Positions 1 through 12,995 of a stretch of DNA of 64,000 nucleotides are shown piece by piece. The notes beneath the pieces were generated by a model. It made no database searches, was not told the origin of the DNA, and was given only the letters and a program-made list of their open reading frames with translations. Within the stretch, counting starts at the first letter, position 1; every line of letters starts with the position of its first letter. Both the position numbers and the translations under genes were made by a program. This DNA comes from Acridotheres tristis (Eukaryota > Chordata > Aves > Passeriformes > Sturnidae), in assembly GCA_037013685.1 (NCBI GenBank), contig CM072894.1, forward strand, positions 33,101,029 through 33,165,028, in the 5' to 3' direction.

Positions 1-24
1 CACTGAACAGCTCTGAATGTATGC

Positions 25-45
25 TTTTTTTTTTTTTTTTTTTTT
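25..45. repeat. Poly-T run (T21)
   Basis: This is an uninterrupted run of 21 T on the + strand. No retroelement body is recognisable on either side, so it could be a simple microsatellite or the A-tail of an unidentified minus-strand insertion whose body lies before the window. Confidence 0.9.
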
Positions 46-3000
46 GAAACTATGTTAAGGGTGATCCGTGAAATCCATGGCCACAAGTGGAACACCAAAC
101 CTTACCTAATCCCACTGTCCTGCAGCCTGCTTGTTTACAGGGAAAAAAAAAAAAACAAAACAAAACAAAAAAACCCCAAAGAACAAGTGATAGCAAAGAG
201 AAGTGGAGAGGAATTGAGGAATTGAGACTAGTGTAGCCTCGGGACTTCAAATATTTATTCCCTTGGTGTCAGGAGATCAATGTAATAAATAAATTAATAA
301 ATATATAGTGCTCAAAGACTGCAACACTGTAGCAGAATAAAAATTAAGTTCAGGGAAGAGGGTAACACAAACACCTAACTTTACTTTACAGAGGAAGTGA
401 CAAGGACCTAAAGTCTAAAATATGTTTGCATGTTTTCTGATGTCAGTGAAAATTATACATTCAAAGAATTGATGAGGTTGAGATATCTACACTTATTAGC
501 AGGGTTGCACCTCTAGGCAAAAAGACATTTTCATTCCTATGGAACAGGTTATAAAAATCCAGCCTTTACTAAAGTCAAGGTAAATATCCTAATTTTTGCC
601 GTTTTGCTTAAATCAAAACCTTTTTGTTCTGCTTTGTATACACATATGACCTACTACCACGTTACTATCACCTTTCCCATTCTCCATTCTATAATAACCT
701 GGAATTGTGAATGCAGATATTAGAAACATGTCTTGCATTGTTTTTAGACCTCTGATATTGCTTAAATATTCCTAAATTTCACCTTTCACCATCAAATTTT
801 CATTTAAAATTGCCATAAATGAAAAGATGTAGTCTTGCAATATTGCAATTCGATAGTATGGAAGATAAATCATTATCTCACACAAGCTATCAAAAATACC
901 TTCTTTGCAGTCAGGAAACATAATTAAGATATTTATCTGTAGATAAAACTGGTTAGTGCTTGGAAGCAAGAATGAAGAACCTACAAGAGAACACATCTAG
1001 CATAAATTTTTCTTAAAAATCAAATCTCTGTCTAGTCTTGCAAAGTGTGGCAGTAGCTTTTTTGATTAAAAACAACAATAAAACCATTTTTCATCATTAT
1101 AATCTTCCATCACAATGGTCCAACATAATACAGTTACATATCAATTCGTTTTTATATTTTTATATCTTGTTCAGTGACGACAGCTTCAGCTTGAGCAGTA
1201 AAACTTCCCATAGAGATGACAGAATTTGTGCTCTTTGCCACAGACCCTAAAAATTAAAAACCCTAATCCATATATTTACTAAGCTCTAGGATGTATCAGA
1301 ATATAAAGGGAGACCCTTGTATGTACCAACATAAGCAAAGTCATTAGAAATTTATATTTCCTGGTTATTTTTAAAGAATGACTTTGTGAATGTTTGCCAA
1401 TGAAGAGGAGAAAAAAAAATAGTTTGTTCTCAGGAAGCAAAAATAATTAATATTCTTTGTACTTGCAGAGACAGGAAAGCTTTGCTAATGGATTTTTTGG
1501 TGATTTACTACAACACACCACTGCAGTAATTTATGATCAATGAAGTAATAAATGAATATTGTCTCATGTAGATGGTCACTCCTCATTAGTTATAAGGAAC
1601 CTATTTTTAATTTGGAGATTTTGATTTAATTAGTGTCACACATCTCAAGGCTGCCTTGTGCCAACTGCTGTAATGCCTTGATGTCTGTGTGTGGCACAGA
1701 AGTGGCTGCTACTGGGGTCTCACTGAGGAAATGGCATGAGGTGAATTAAACAAGTGTTAATTACCTGAACAATTAAAGTACCCAACGCCAGCAGTATTGT
1801 AAAACATCAACACTCACATTATAGATGTTTACATGGCCAAAGTGTATAAATATCACTGGGAACGTGCTTGTAAATGTTCTTTCTAAAGCAGTACAATTGT
1901 GCAATAGAGCAGCTGGATGCAGCAACCCTGTGGCACCTGAAGCTCTGCACAGCCCAGGTGTGTCTGACACTGTGAAAGTGTGTGTGACCACATTTACACA
2001 CATCACCCATCTCTGAACAGACCCTTACATCACGTTCCAGATCAGCTCTTCATTAGACTCAGAAACTGCATTAAAATAAGATCCCCTTGTAAGAAGATTT
2101 TTAGTGGATCTTGGCAATAGCAAGCTCTGGAAATCTAATGGAAGCCAAGGCCTGCATCTTATGAACACTTATGCACTCCCACACAACCTCAGAAATGTCA
2201 TGGACTGAGAAGGAATTTACCAAGCTCACTTTTCCATCAGCAGATCTGGAATTCAAACACACAAACAAGCCCTAAATAACACAAAATTTCACAGGGTTGG
2301 ATGAAATTTGTAACATAAGGCATTTTTAAAAGCAAGAAAGGACTAAAACATGCATTGATACTTTAACTCCTTACTTTAAACAGGAAAACATGAAGCTTTC
2401 ATCTCATTTGCAATACATTAAGACTTTTCAGCAGATGATGTTAGTATCAACAGGCATGTTTTATTTATGATTTTGGGGTAAAAATTTACCATTAAAATGC
2501 TGTGCACTACAATTACATGAAAAGTTAGTTTTGAGGGCCAACACTGTCTAAGTATTTGAGCTTTAAAAAAAAAAAAGTTACATCTGTATTACTTATTAAT
2601 TTTAAAGATTATCTTATATATTTAATTCAGCTTTAACACAGAAACTTAGAAATAGTTCTCATGCATTTTTAAACCAAGCTAGGCAGTTTGCAATCATAAA
2701 CTTGTCCATATTTATTTTGTACACAGACATACAAATTACATCCAATTAAAGTAAGTGTTTTACTTGTTTTTTCTTACCTAGTCATGCACTGAAAGGATGA
2801 GAACCAGTTTCAATTGCTCTAAGTACAAAATATACACTATAAAAGATTGAATCAGCTTTGTTGGAATCTACAGAGTGTCAAAAAGATAAAAATGGCAGGA
2901 CTTTGTGTTGTGTAGACACTGAGGGTCCTATTTGATTATTGGCCCATAACTATAAAGTGACCTGAAATTCTTTTCATTTGGAACAAAAAAATATGTTGGT

Positions 3001-4449
3001 GTGTATATCACAGTAAAATTTCCATTTCTCACAACATCTATATGTCTTCCCTTCCTTAGGGATGAAAATAGGAGAACTAAACCTCAGATGGGCAAAAAAT
3101 TAGAACTGATGAAAGAATCCTGTATTGCTTACAGGAAATGTTAGATTAATAGTTCTTAGAGACTTCTAAAAGGCTTTGTAGTGTTATAGGTACAAAAGTT
3201 CAGAGAGAAAATTAGTTTCACATGTTTACCAGTAAAAAATTAAACAGCCTTCCCTGCTTATTTCTGTGCTCTTAGAATAATTCTAAAGAGGCATTATTTA
3301 ATGCGATTCAGTCCTGCCTGTATCAGTATCCCTACACAAAACCCAAAGTGCCTCCTGATAACAGCAGGGTGGAAGCAGACAAAGAGCACAACCAGGGTGT
3401 ATTTCAGCCCTTTCAAAACACATCTTCCCCCATTATTGGACAAGTACTAATGAAATTCATGAGGAGAGGTCCAGTTCGTTCAGCTGTGCTCCCTCTGAAG
3501 CAAGATTCTGCTGAACTCGAGGCCAGGCCACCTCCAAACTGGAACAGGAGCACCTGAGACACCCTTACCCACCTGCCCAGCAGCTCCTGGAGCTTCCTGC
3601 AGGTGCAGATTGCAGAGAGCTGGAGTGCTCAGGGTGTGTCTGAAGTAATGCTTTAAAATGGCTCTTTCAGTTCAATTCTGTATGGTCATGTTTGGAACAG
3701 AAATTGGTATTTCACCACTAACAGAACAGTCCAGAACACTGGAATTTCCAGGAACCCATGCCTGGCTTGTAGCAGAATCCTCCAAAAACCAAGTGAAAGG
3801 GCTGGGGCATTAAGCCTGGCCAGTCTGAAGAAGCAAGAACAATTTCATGTGAAACACAGAGGGAATACATTGGGGTTAAAAGCATTATTTGCCTGCTGAG
3901 GTCTGCTCTCCAGGGAGAGGCACAGACACATTTTTCCCTTCATCACCAACAGCACAGCTTCTCAGAGCTGAATATTTAGATTTTCACTGCTTATGGTGTA
4001 TTTTAATCTTTCCACCATGTCCTAGAAGAGCTGAACACTTCAGAGGACTCAAGAGTGAAGGAAGTCCAGAAGTGTGGGGACTTTGACAGAGGGAAATGAA
4101 TGAAAACACCTAAAATGCTGGAAGACAATAACCAAAACCACGTTCAGCTTTCCATCTTTTACCATATCTGGAACCATTTTTCCTACAACTTATAATGCCA
4201 AAAAACCTATTCTCTGGTCTAAATCTTCTGTCTTTCCTCTTCTCACTTCAAAAAAATAGTGCTGCTAAGCCATGAGATTCATCAATTCTGACTAAGGAAA
4301 TCACTTCCATCATGGGGAGCTTCAGAGAGTGTTTACCAAGAAATCCAGCCTTTATTGGTACTCATCAAGGTCTAGCAGAGAGATGTATGTCGAGGAATAA
4401 TCTTTAAAAATTATACTCCAAGGTAAGAAAATGTCCTTTTCGTTTATTT
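46..4449. other. Single-copy AT-rich noncoding stretch
   Basis: There is no recognisable gene or complete repeat here. Open frames reach only 77 codons and resemble no family I know. A short A/C tract lies at 141-178. The stretch 1490-1800 has several homeodomain-type TAAT/ATTA cores, including GTGAATTAAA at 1741 and GTTAATTACC at 1756, so it is a weak candidate for conserved regulatory DNA. The remainder shows nothing I can name. Confidence 0.6.
141..178. repeat. A/C-only simple tract
   Basis: The + strand is almost purely A and C: a run of A13, then AAAAC units, then a CCCC block. It is one of about sixteen two-letter tracts in the window (A+C on one strand, T+G on the other). Confidence 0.85.
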
Positions 4450-4468
4450 AAAAAAAAAAAAAAAAAAA
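4450..4468. repeat. Poly-A run (A19)
   Basis: This is an uninterrupted run of 19 A. The sequence upstream is not recognisable as a LINE, SINE or processed transcript, so I call it only a homopolymer. Confidence 0.88.
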
Positions 4469-5210
4469 TTAATGAATCCAAGCCCTTGTTAAAATCCTGT
4501 ATATAACTTAAATCAGCATTTAAACCCTCCCCCCAAAAATCCAAAGAAAACCTTGTTATGAAATTAAGAAACAAAATGAAACCTCTTCCATATAAACCTA
4601 TTAAATGGTAATAAAATTACCAAGTAACATAGACAGAACAAACACAATACATGTGTACATTATTTTTAGGAAGGTTTTTGTGCACCCGAACTAGAAGTTT
4701 ATGATAATAAACTAATTATTAGGTAAAACTAGTGTGCTGAAGATAGAAATCAAGATATGCTTCTATTTTTAAGAGGCATACAAAACAGTTTATGGAAAGT
4801 ATTTCTACTCTTTCACAATGGGACTAGTGGTGGAAAGATTTCCAGATAATTGCAACTGAGTGTACTGAGCTCGACTGATGATTGCTGTTAAGACTATTTC
4901 CTCCAATATTGGGCTTTAACTGCCAAGACTCGAGATTTAAAACTGTATTCAGGTGAATAGTTGTAATGTTTTCAAGTATCAAACCCAAGAAAGTGTCAAA
5001 ATGGTTTATAAAGAAGATATATATTATGCTGTTTTTATATATAATATTCTAAACCTTAGAACATGCTACTTTGTCAAAATGAAAGTGGAGTTTCTGTCTA
5101 AAATTTTTTTACTGTGTTGTGCTAACACACTGGGACTCAACAGCTAAAGTTCAATATGAAAAAAAAATATTCCTGGGCAAATATTCTAAAGTTCTTAAAT
5201 AGATCTGTTA
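4469..5210. other. AT-rich noncoding stretch
   Basis: I see nothing recognisable here. Stop codons are frequent in all frames and the longest open frame is 64 codons. Confidence 0.6.
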
Positions 5211-5331
5211 ACAAAAATAAAAAAAAACAAAAAAAAAACAAACAAACAAACAAACAAACAAACAAAAAAACCAAAAACAAAACCACCAAAAAACCCACCA
5301 AAAAACCAAAAAAAACCCCAAAACAAAAACC
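5211..5331. repeat. (AAAC)n and A/C-rich tract
   Basis: About 120 bp consist almost only of A and C on the + strand. A core of about seven AAAC units (about 5239-5265) is followed by irregular A-runs broken by C, CC, CCC and CCCC. The lysine-rich and phenylalanine-rich open frames that cross it are by-products of this composition and not proteins. Confidence 0.92.
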
Positions 5332-5851
5332 TTCAGATTTAGGCAGAAAAAAACATATAATTGTCCTTGTAATTTCATGATGATTAAAAAAATATAATCC
5401 TTTATATTTCTGTTGAATATATAAGTGCTGAAAAGAGACATACTATCCTTCCCACTGCTTTACTTGTAGCAAACAGACCTGAGCCATGTTGTTATGGAAA
5501 TTTCCTGGTATGAACTTGGAATTTTCAAGTCCAACTTTGTAATGAGTCCTCCTCTTTCAGGAAAGAGATGACAAGAATGACATAAAACTGATTATTTTTC
5601 TATTTTATATATAAAAAAACCCCTCAAAGAATTTAAGACATGGTTCTAAAATGTTACCAGTGACTCAGTATTCAGTAATTCTTGCTGAAAATCAGCAGTG
5701 CCTAAAAAAAATAGATAGGCTCAGTGCAGCTGGGAATAAGTGCTGCAATTTAAGTATCTTTAGAGTAGGGACATTTATTGTCCACTTAAAATAGAAAGCA
5801 GAAATCTTCCAGGCAAGTGACAGTACATAACAGATATTGTTGGGGTGCTGG
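5332..5851. other. AT-rich noncoding stretch
   Basis: This is single-copy sequence without a recognisable gene or repeat. Confidence 0.55.
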
Positions 5852-5921
5852 AGGGTTGGGGTTTTTTTGTTTGTTTGGGGTTTTTTGGGGGTTTTTTTGG
5901 GGTTTTTTTTTTGTTTTTTTT
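5852..5921 (+). repeat. T/G-only tract with four long G-runs
   Basis: The + strand is almost purely T and G. G-runs of 4, 4, 5 and 4 lie at 5858-5861, 5877-5880, 5887-5891 and 5899-5902, with T-rich loops of 15, 6 and 7 bases. Four runs of at least three G make a G-quadruplex possible on this strand. The first loop is longer than the usual seven-base limit, so stability is uncertain. Confidence 0.88.
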
Positions 5922-8410
5922 AAGTCTACAATGGTTGACTAAATAATGACAGAAATTCTATATTTGATAACTACAGAAGACACATGGGTTAGTCTGAGTG
6001 CTGTCAGAAGAATTTATACTCTTTACAGACATTTTCTAGGAGAAGTAGCTCATTTACTTAAATATAATTTAAAGAAATTCCTTTTGTGGTTAGTGAACCT
6101 ATCTGCTGTGCTCTGGCATTTGGTGAAACACAAAAGTAATTTTATTCTGATGAAAGCAGATCAGAAAGAAAAGGCTGTAATATTCATATTTTACCTGAAT
6201 ACATTCCTAAGGACTTTTAAGACACATATATTTAAAGGATTCAATTTAGAGCCTGCTACATTGATAATGTTATCCTATTAATCTCCACAGTTTGCCTTTG
6301 TGCTGTATATTTCTAGGTTAGAACCTAAAAAGTAATAGAATTGTGTTCCTTTTTCTAGCACTGCTTAGTTTCCATCCATGCTCAACTCCTATTAACCTTA
6401 GCAGCTTCCACAAGAGCAGGATGTGATTTTAGTTATCACCCATTCACATTTTTTTAACATCCAGCTTCTCACAGATAAATGTCTTTCATTTCTTTCCTAA
6501 GTAAAGCAGTCAATGCTGCCCACAGATATTTTGCTTTAAAAATGTTTCGCAAATATTTAATTTTCTGTCTGTTCATTACTTCTCACACCTTCAAAAAGTT
6601 CTGGGTGTAGATCCAGAGCTCATAAAGCATGTGGAGTGAAACTAGATGAAATTTGGACAGCTAAATTCAATGCTAAGACTGGAAAAGTCTTCTGAACTCA
6701 GTAAGTGAAATTCATTTTCAGTTCAAAGCACTTCTATGTAGAAGCACCTGAAGGAGTTGGAAAAAGGGAGGTGTTTGCACAACACACAAGAGCATCATGG
6801 AAGAGATGAGAACTCAGCTGCCACAAACTAACATCTAAATAATTAATTTCCTTTTATCATTAATTCCAGCTGGGATCAGCCTGGGCTTTGAAGGCTGTGT
6901 CTACATCAGTGCTGGCTCTTATTGCTCCAAGAGGAGACTGAATAATGTTTGTTATTTCCTAGGCAAAGACCTGAATTGCAGGCTAAGAAGGCTGAAGAAT
7001 TTGTACTGTGTTTTGTGTTTGACTGAAGAAGATGGAGGGAGGTGCATTGCCACAGTCTCCTTTTTCAGACCTCTCCCTTTGCTACACAAACACCCCGCAG
7101 CAGTTTGCTCTGTGAAAATACCGAATTTTTAAGAACAAAGTCTGTAGGGATCCAGCGCTGTGCCCAAATATCCATTTATATCTTATTAGTCTTGCTTAAA
7201 AGAAGGAAAAATGTCAGGGCCTCTCCATAGTGAAACTTGCATTTCTTCTCTGACTAAAATCAGACACCAAAATCAATCATGTGGGTTTTACTGTCCATTA
7301 GTGATGGTCGAGTTGCCCATTCTGTCTGAGATTTTTCTGATGTCCTTCTAAGAAGACCAGTAGCTGGGATAACATTTTATCCCCATTTTGCTGGTTTAGA
7401 AATGGTGTTTCGTTCTAGTGCCATTGAAATTTGTTTCAGTCTTAAAAGAATGTAGGATTTTATTTTTTCTTCCTGATCTGGACTCACATCTCAGTTATAA
7501 AGTGTATAAGTAAACAATGGAGTTGGAGGGAAGTATTTTAAATGTATCTTTCACTCATGCCCTTTCTCATTTTTTCCTATGTTAGAAATTATTAAAAAGG
7601 AGAAGTCTACACCATGAATAATGGTCTCTGTCTTGGGACCTCTTAACTACAACAAATATTTGAAAGGTGATGTTTCCCTTTCTCTCTGCTATTGTCCCTT
7701 AGATGTTCCTATGGAAAAAAGTTATTTATATATATATTCAATGTGCTGTGTAGAGGACCTTTCTCCCATTTTTGTTATCTCTGCCTCCTGGTGGTCTTTG
7801 TTTTTTTGAGGTTTTTATTTTAAAAGATCCACTTTTAAGCACTTCTTTACTCCAGGCTCATGTTCTGCTATTCACATACCTTTGCCAGACAGTCACTGGC
7901 TTTACCCTGGTGCATTTATTTTATACATTAAAAGAAAGGTATTGAAGCTGAGATCACAATATCAAAGCATTGGCCCCATTTTTCCTAGGAGATATATTGC
8001 TTGCTTTTCAGATCTGTTCCTTGGAATATTATTCCTCAACTTTGCTTATCTCAGGCTTGCTCCAAGGTAATACTCTCTTGTCAGAGGAATGATAAGGAGT
8101 AACCCTCCCAGCCTATGAGCCAGGATCCAAGTAAATTTCAAGGCCTTGATTCTGCAGTTAAACAGAAGTGCTTTTCCCATTACTTTCATAAAACAACAGT
8201 TGTGAGGCTCCTTGCTCCAGGCAGTGGCTCATGTAAATATTAGTGAACAAAGTTTTTCCCCCCACACACTGCCTGCAGAGCAGCTACAGAATCCACCACT
8301 CAGTACAGACATCAAGGAGAAAATAAAATGAAAAATGGTATTAGTATGAACATATCTGCATAGACAAAGAAATACTGAAAGCATAACCCAGGATCAGAGA
8401 CAGAGAAAAA
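5922..8410. other. Single-copy noncoding stretch
   Basis: No gene is recognisable. The longest open frame is 111 codons (5946-6281, +) and resembles nothing I know. Around 6835-6980 there are several homeodomain-type cores, including AATAATTAATTTCC and ATCATTAATTCC, next to better-mixed sequence, which could be regulatory DNA. I see nothing else. Confidence 0.55.
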
Positions 8411-8488
8411 TCACAGAATGTTTTGGATTGGAAGAGACCTTAAAGTTCCTTTAGTTCCAACCTTCCTGCTGTGGGAAGGGATGCCACT
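8411..8488 (-). mobile_element. CR1 LINE 3'-end fragment
   Basis: Read on the + strand, it begins TCACAGAATG and continues with TTGGATTGGAAGAGACC and then TTCCAACC. This is the reverse complement of the avian CR1 3' end, so the element is on the minus strand. Only about 78 bp are recognisable, which fits the strong 5' truncation usual for CR1. Divergence from the family pattern suggests an old insertion. Confidence 0.85.
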
Positions 8489-10620
8489 GAGAGAAGAAAT
8501 TAGCAACAGACACATGCAGCAAATGGGGAAAAAAATATAAAAACAAAGCCAATCCCCTCGAGATCTGCATCTGCTATAACATTTTTGTGCACTTTCTTTT
8601 AAGACCTACAGTGCTTGCTGAAAGGCTTTGATTGATGAGTAGGAAAATAGTTTCTTTCCTAATTTAAATGAGTTGAAAAAATGAAGTCTGACATATCTAT
8701 ATATTCAATGAACGTATTTGTATGCCCACAAATAGATAAATGGATCATTTATTCACTTCCATGAAGGCACCTTTATATGTTGGAAGATAAACAAAAGGGA
8801 GATTTGTAGAGCTCCATACAAGTCCCAAAACCCTGTCAGTACTCACATTGTTTCCCTGTGTATTTACTGGTGTGCAGACACAACCAGCTATTACCTGAAA
8901 GATTTTCAGTCAGAGGTCTAAGTGAACTTCTTTAGTTCCCAGTTGAGCTTTTAGAAAAATTGCCATGGTTTCCGAGAAAAAAGTCCTAGACTTAAGTGCC
9001 TCAAAGCAGAAACCCATTTTTAAGCTACCTGAGGCATTCTGAGTTCCCAAAAATCCTTTGTTCTCAAGAAATTATTCAAAGTTTAGGTTTTATATCTTCA
9101 AATTCAGTTTATCATATTATTGGCATTCTGTACAGCCACTGCCAGGATTTGAACTGGTTAGAAGGCAGATTTCAAGACAGGCACAGTGTTTTATTCATCA
9201 CTGGGCTCCTTTTTTGGGGGGTTATGATACTTGCTGACTAATTGCCATACTGAACATCCTCCTCCCTGTTCCACACTTTGACTTTTACACAGTTTTGGGC
9301 AGTGCACAGCGAGCTGTGCTTTCTGTGCCATGGGGATAATGGAATTCATGCTTGGCCTATTGTGCAGAACTGCCAATTTCGCTCCTGCCTGGCTGTTTCA
9401 TAGCATGACTTTTAATTCAGAACAAATCTCTTCCTTTTCTGAACATGAACTGTGAATTATACAATTAGTGTCCTTTTATATCAGAAGAAAGAAATCTAAA
9501 TGTTAACTAAATACAATTTTCCTCTTGATGTGTATTCACAATGGTGGCTCAGTCTTCTTAGTCTACCAACCACACACACTATTAATAGTCCTTTTTTTAT
9601 TTTCCTTCAGACCTATTTCATCTCACTTCTAAACCTCTATTTACAGCTAAGATTTCATTTTTTCTGAACACTTTTGCATCCTTGTTTTTATCAGCTACAG
9701 TTAGTGCCTGTGCCACAGCAATTCCAGGGAGACACTGCATTTTACCATCATTCCCTCATCTTCTAGAAAAGTAGATTTCCCAACAGAGCTCAGTAAAAGC
9801 AAAGGAGATTTTTGTAACAAAATGTAGGCACACTTTGGAGTGACCCCTTCTGTCATTTATAGAATTGTATGGCTTTTTCATCTTGTCCTTTTTTAGTGAG
9901 AATCTTCCTAGGTTTTCTGTTGCTAATAATCCATTAGTTGGTTTGCTATATTTTTTCTTATTTCCAAGTAGAAATACAAAAGGAAGATTTTTTTGTTTTG
10001 TTTTGTGAACACTGTCCACAAAATGTTGTAATGTAATTGAGTTATCTCAACTGGAGCTGAAGAAACGCATGAACTTGAGTTATCCACATCTCAGATGAAC
10101 AGTCACTGGATTATTCTGTGCCTTCTGATTTCATAATCTGCTCAATAACATTTAATTAAAACTGATATTTCCCATGCCTAGTAACTACTTAAAAATTCAG
10201 TAACTCCTGTTCACCAAAGTCCATATATTCCAACAAAATCATATCGCTCCTAACACACCAATGTAATTTTCTCTCTTGCACAGTTCGTATTTGTGAGACT
10301 ATCCCCAAAGTGCCTTCACTGCTCATTACTGCAGCTCTAGGACAACCTTGGTAAGATCAGTAACTAAAATAAGTTTGTTTTGCTTTGTTTTTAATGGGCA
10401 AGCTGAGACTCCTTCAGCCTGTAGCTTAAATTGTTCAGCATTTCAGATACCATCTGGTTGGTGCTGGACACATGCCACAGACAGATAAATACTCTTAGAA
10501 GGAGATGTGGCTGTTATTGCTTAATTCATCCTTTGGCTCTGGTTTATTTACACTGCAAGTCTTTCCTGGTTTATAACCATATTTACTGTCACTTGCAGGA
10601 AATCATTCTCTTTATTAAAG
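8489..10620. other. Single-copy noncoding stretch
   Basis: There is no recognisable gene, RNA or repeat. Open frames are at most 87 codons and none resembles a known protein. Confidence 0.55.
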
Positions 10621-10703
10621 TTTGGGGTTTTTTTTGTTTGTTTTTGTGGTTTTTTGTGGGTTTTTTTAGGGTTTTTGTTTGATTGGTTTTATTTTGGTTT
10701 TTT
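10621..10703 (+). repeat. T/G-only tract
   Basis: The + strand holds T-runs separated by G, GG, GGG and GGGG for about 80 bp. It opens a roughly 2.4-kb cluster of such tracts that extends to 13069. Confidence 0.88.
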
Positions 10704-11043
10704 AGTACAGCATCAAATGACCTTAAGAAAACAAATAATCAACTTCCATAAGGGCTTGGAACATTCTATCTCCCATCACTTCTGATGCAAGAGCAGGTGC
10801 TGTTATCAGGTAGCAAGAACAAGAGATGCTCCAAGATCTATTCCAGCCTTGACAGACAGCTCCAGCTCCCAGCCCCTCATGGACACGTTGTGGCTCAATG
10901 AAATGAAAAACAGTTTTCAGTGGGGAGAAATTGATTTTGTGCCTGCACTAAACTTGGCAAAACAGCCTCATGAAGAAAGAAGCATTGTTTTCTCTTCCAA
11001 GTTTAGAAAATTACTTAAAAAGTTTTTCTGCTCATTTTGTCAG

Positions 11044-11163
11044 TTTATTTTTTGTTTTTGATGTTTTTTTATGTTGGTTTTTTTTTTTTTTTTTTTTTTG
11101 GTTGTTGGTTCTTGTTGTTTTCATTTTTGGGGTTTTTGGTTTGTTTTTTTTGGTTTTTTTTTT
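11044..11163 (+). repeat. T/G-rich tract with T22 run
   Basis: About 120 bp of T with scattered G on the + strand, including an uninterrupted T22 at 11078-11099 and a GGGG at 11129-11132. It ends in a poly-T and ACAG sequence that looks like a splice acceptor by composition only. The 220-codon open frame from 10970 to 11632 runs straight through it. Confidence 0.88.
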
Positions 11164-11332
11164 ACAGGAAATTGGCAGTGTGGTGATGCTGGGAAGTCAG
11201 GGCAATCTCAGACACCCCTCGAGCATGGCAAAGTTTGATCATGTTCAGCACCACATGTTACAGAAATGGATTATCACTTCTGATTGGTGTGTCTCCAATT
11301 CAGCCAAGCATGTCATCTTTCAAACCCACATC

Positions 11333-11359
11333 TTTTTTTTTTTTTTTTTTTTTTTTTTT
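11333..11359. repeat. Poly-T run (T27)
   Basis: This is an uninterrupted run of 27 T on the + strand. A second, shorter T-run follows at 11389-11397. No retroelement body is recognisable. Confidence 0.9.
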
Positions 11360-11587
11360 GGGTGGCAAAGCTGTAACCAGTTAGATGATTTTTTTTTAAG
11401 CAAGACTTCTTGTTTGAAGGCTAAAACATCACGTCATGCTTCAAAAATTAAAGTGCGAAATAAGAATTTCTTTATAGCTACTGATACTGTGAAGGAATTG
11501 AATCCTTTACAAGCTGCTTTTCCAATTCCTATCTCACTTTTTCACCTAGATATCCCTGTGCCTACTCAAAAGTGGTTTTGGTTGTCT

Positions 11588-11621
11588 TTTGGGGTTTTTT
11601 TTGTTGTTTTTTTTTTTTTTC
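11588..11621 (+). repeat. Short T/G tract
   Basis: About 34 bp of T with a few G on the + strand. It is the last T/G tract of the cluster before the orientation changes to A/C from 11950 onward. Confidence 0.85.
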
Positions 11622-12012
11622 TCTTGACCTAAAGTGGTTTACAACTTGTCTATGTTCAACAACTGAGACGACTGCTTGAGTGACTTGACATCAGTTCCCA
11701 TCCAGCTAGAGATGTCCCTGTCACCCATGAGCTGGGGACAGCTGTTGACAGGCACAGAGATGCAAATGATTGTCAGGTCTGACTGTAATAGCTCTTTGGT
11801 AGAGCTTCAGTGAGCTGCTGAGCACACAAGCTCAGGAGAACAAGTCCCTCTGACTTGTTCTGACATTTATTCCTTAGGCCAGCATAACAATCAGGCTTTG
11901 ACCCTGTTTTGGGGCTTGATACTAAACAACCCTGAATAAATACAGGAAAGAGGAAAAAAAAACCAAAAAAACAATTCCTTGCCGTTCTGTCACCTAAACT
12001 CCACATCTTCAT
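11622..12012. other. Noncoding spacer between simple tracts
   Basis: This is mixed single-copy sequence with a short A/C tract at about 11952-11972. No gene is recognisable; an 88-codon minus-strand open frame resembles nothing known. Confidence 0.5.
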
Positions 12013-12133
12013 CAACAAACAAAAGGTAAATAAAAACAAACTAAAAAAAATAAAAAATAAAAATTAAAAAAAAAAAAAAAAACAACCAAACAAAACAAAG
12101 CAAACCAAAAACAAACACAAAAGCCAAACAAAC
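12013..12133. repeat. A-rich tract with AAAC/CAAA units
   Basis: About 120 bp are A-rich on the + strand: AAAAT-like units, an A17 run at about 12066-12082, then CAAA and CCAAA units. The base use is the complement of the T/G tracts found 400 to 1,400 bp upstream. Confidence 0.88.
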
Positions 12134-12995
12134 TCTATAGATAAAGTGCATCTGATCAAACTTCTTAGTAAATTAAAATTATTCTCGATTCTGACAGGAC
12201 TATGAGATTTGATTCTTATTGAGTTCATTAACTCAATTTTATCAAAACCCATGTACATCTGACACAAAATGAGCAAGGCAAATGTTAATCCTTGCAAAAT
12301 CTGAAGTGTCAGTGCAGAGCAAGATATCACAGTGGTCTTGAGGACAGGGATGAGTCCTCTCCATACTGGTTAAACTGGTGGGAAGACTGGGAGAAAGGCA
12401 GGAGCAGGTGAGATATTTGGTTACTTGTCCCATTAGCTGAGTTTATGTCAGAAGCAGCAGCTTTGAGAAAGGAAGGGAGAGCACAGAGTGAATAAAAAAG
12501 CACAGTCACCAATGATTTTTCTCTTTCTGCATTAGCTAAGGCATGAAGAAAGCATGTGAAAATACCATTTTACACTGAAACACTTCAAAAAGAGAAAAGG
12601 CAAATGTCAGCAAAAAGATATAATATAATGTTTGTGGAATCATTTTAAGAAGACAGAAAGAACAGGAAGGTTGAAGAACTGTATTTACATTTAGAACAGA
12701 AAAAAAGCTTTGAGAGCACTGGGTTTGATAAGAGTTTCAGTGGATACATCTTCAAGAACAACAGCTGCTTTTATGCCGCTGACCCTTTAATGAAAAGCTA
12801 CAACTTTTAGTGACAGAAATAATTTCTGTTACTAAGTCACACAGCAAAAGCCACTCCTTGTGTGTTTGTAAGTGATTTTTTTTTTTTTTTTTAATTCTTT
12901 TGTAGAGGCACACCTGATCTGGGATCTTGGCAGGAAACAAAACCTTTAATCTGAACAAGCAATGTAATCAAATGACAAAAGCAATGAACTGGGAG
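12134..12995. other. Single-copy noncoding stretch
   Basis: No gene or interspersed repeat is recognisable. There is a T-run at 12879-12892. Open frames reach about 88 codons and resemble nothing known. Confidence 0.5.

Noticed and set aside
5877..5902. Telomere-like T4G4 pattern
   Set aside because: Run lengths are irregular and it is part of a T/G tract. Vertebrate telomeres are TTAGGG, which is not seen here.
11150..11170. Splice-acceptor-like poly-T and ACAG
   Set aside because: The polypyrimidine stretch is part of a simple tract, and the sequence that follows has no recognisable coding content or donor site.
10970..11632. 220-codon open frame on the + strand, the longest in the window
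   Set aside because: It runs through T/G tracts and poly-T, giving long phenylalanine, valine and leucine runs. Openness is explained by composition, since T/G tracts rarely make stop codons in a given frame.
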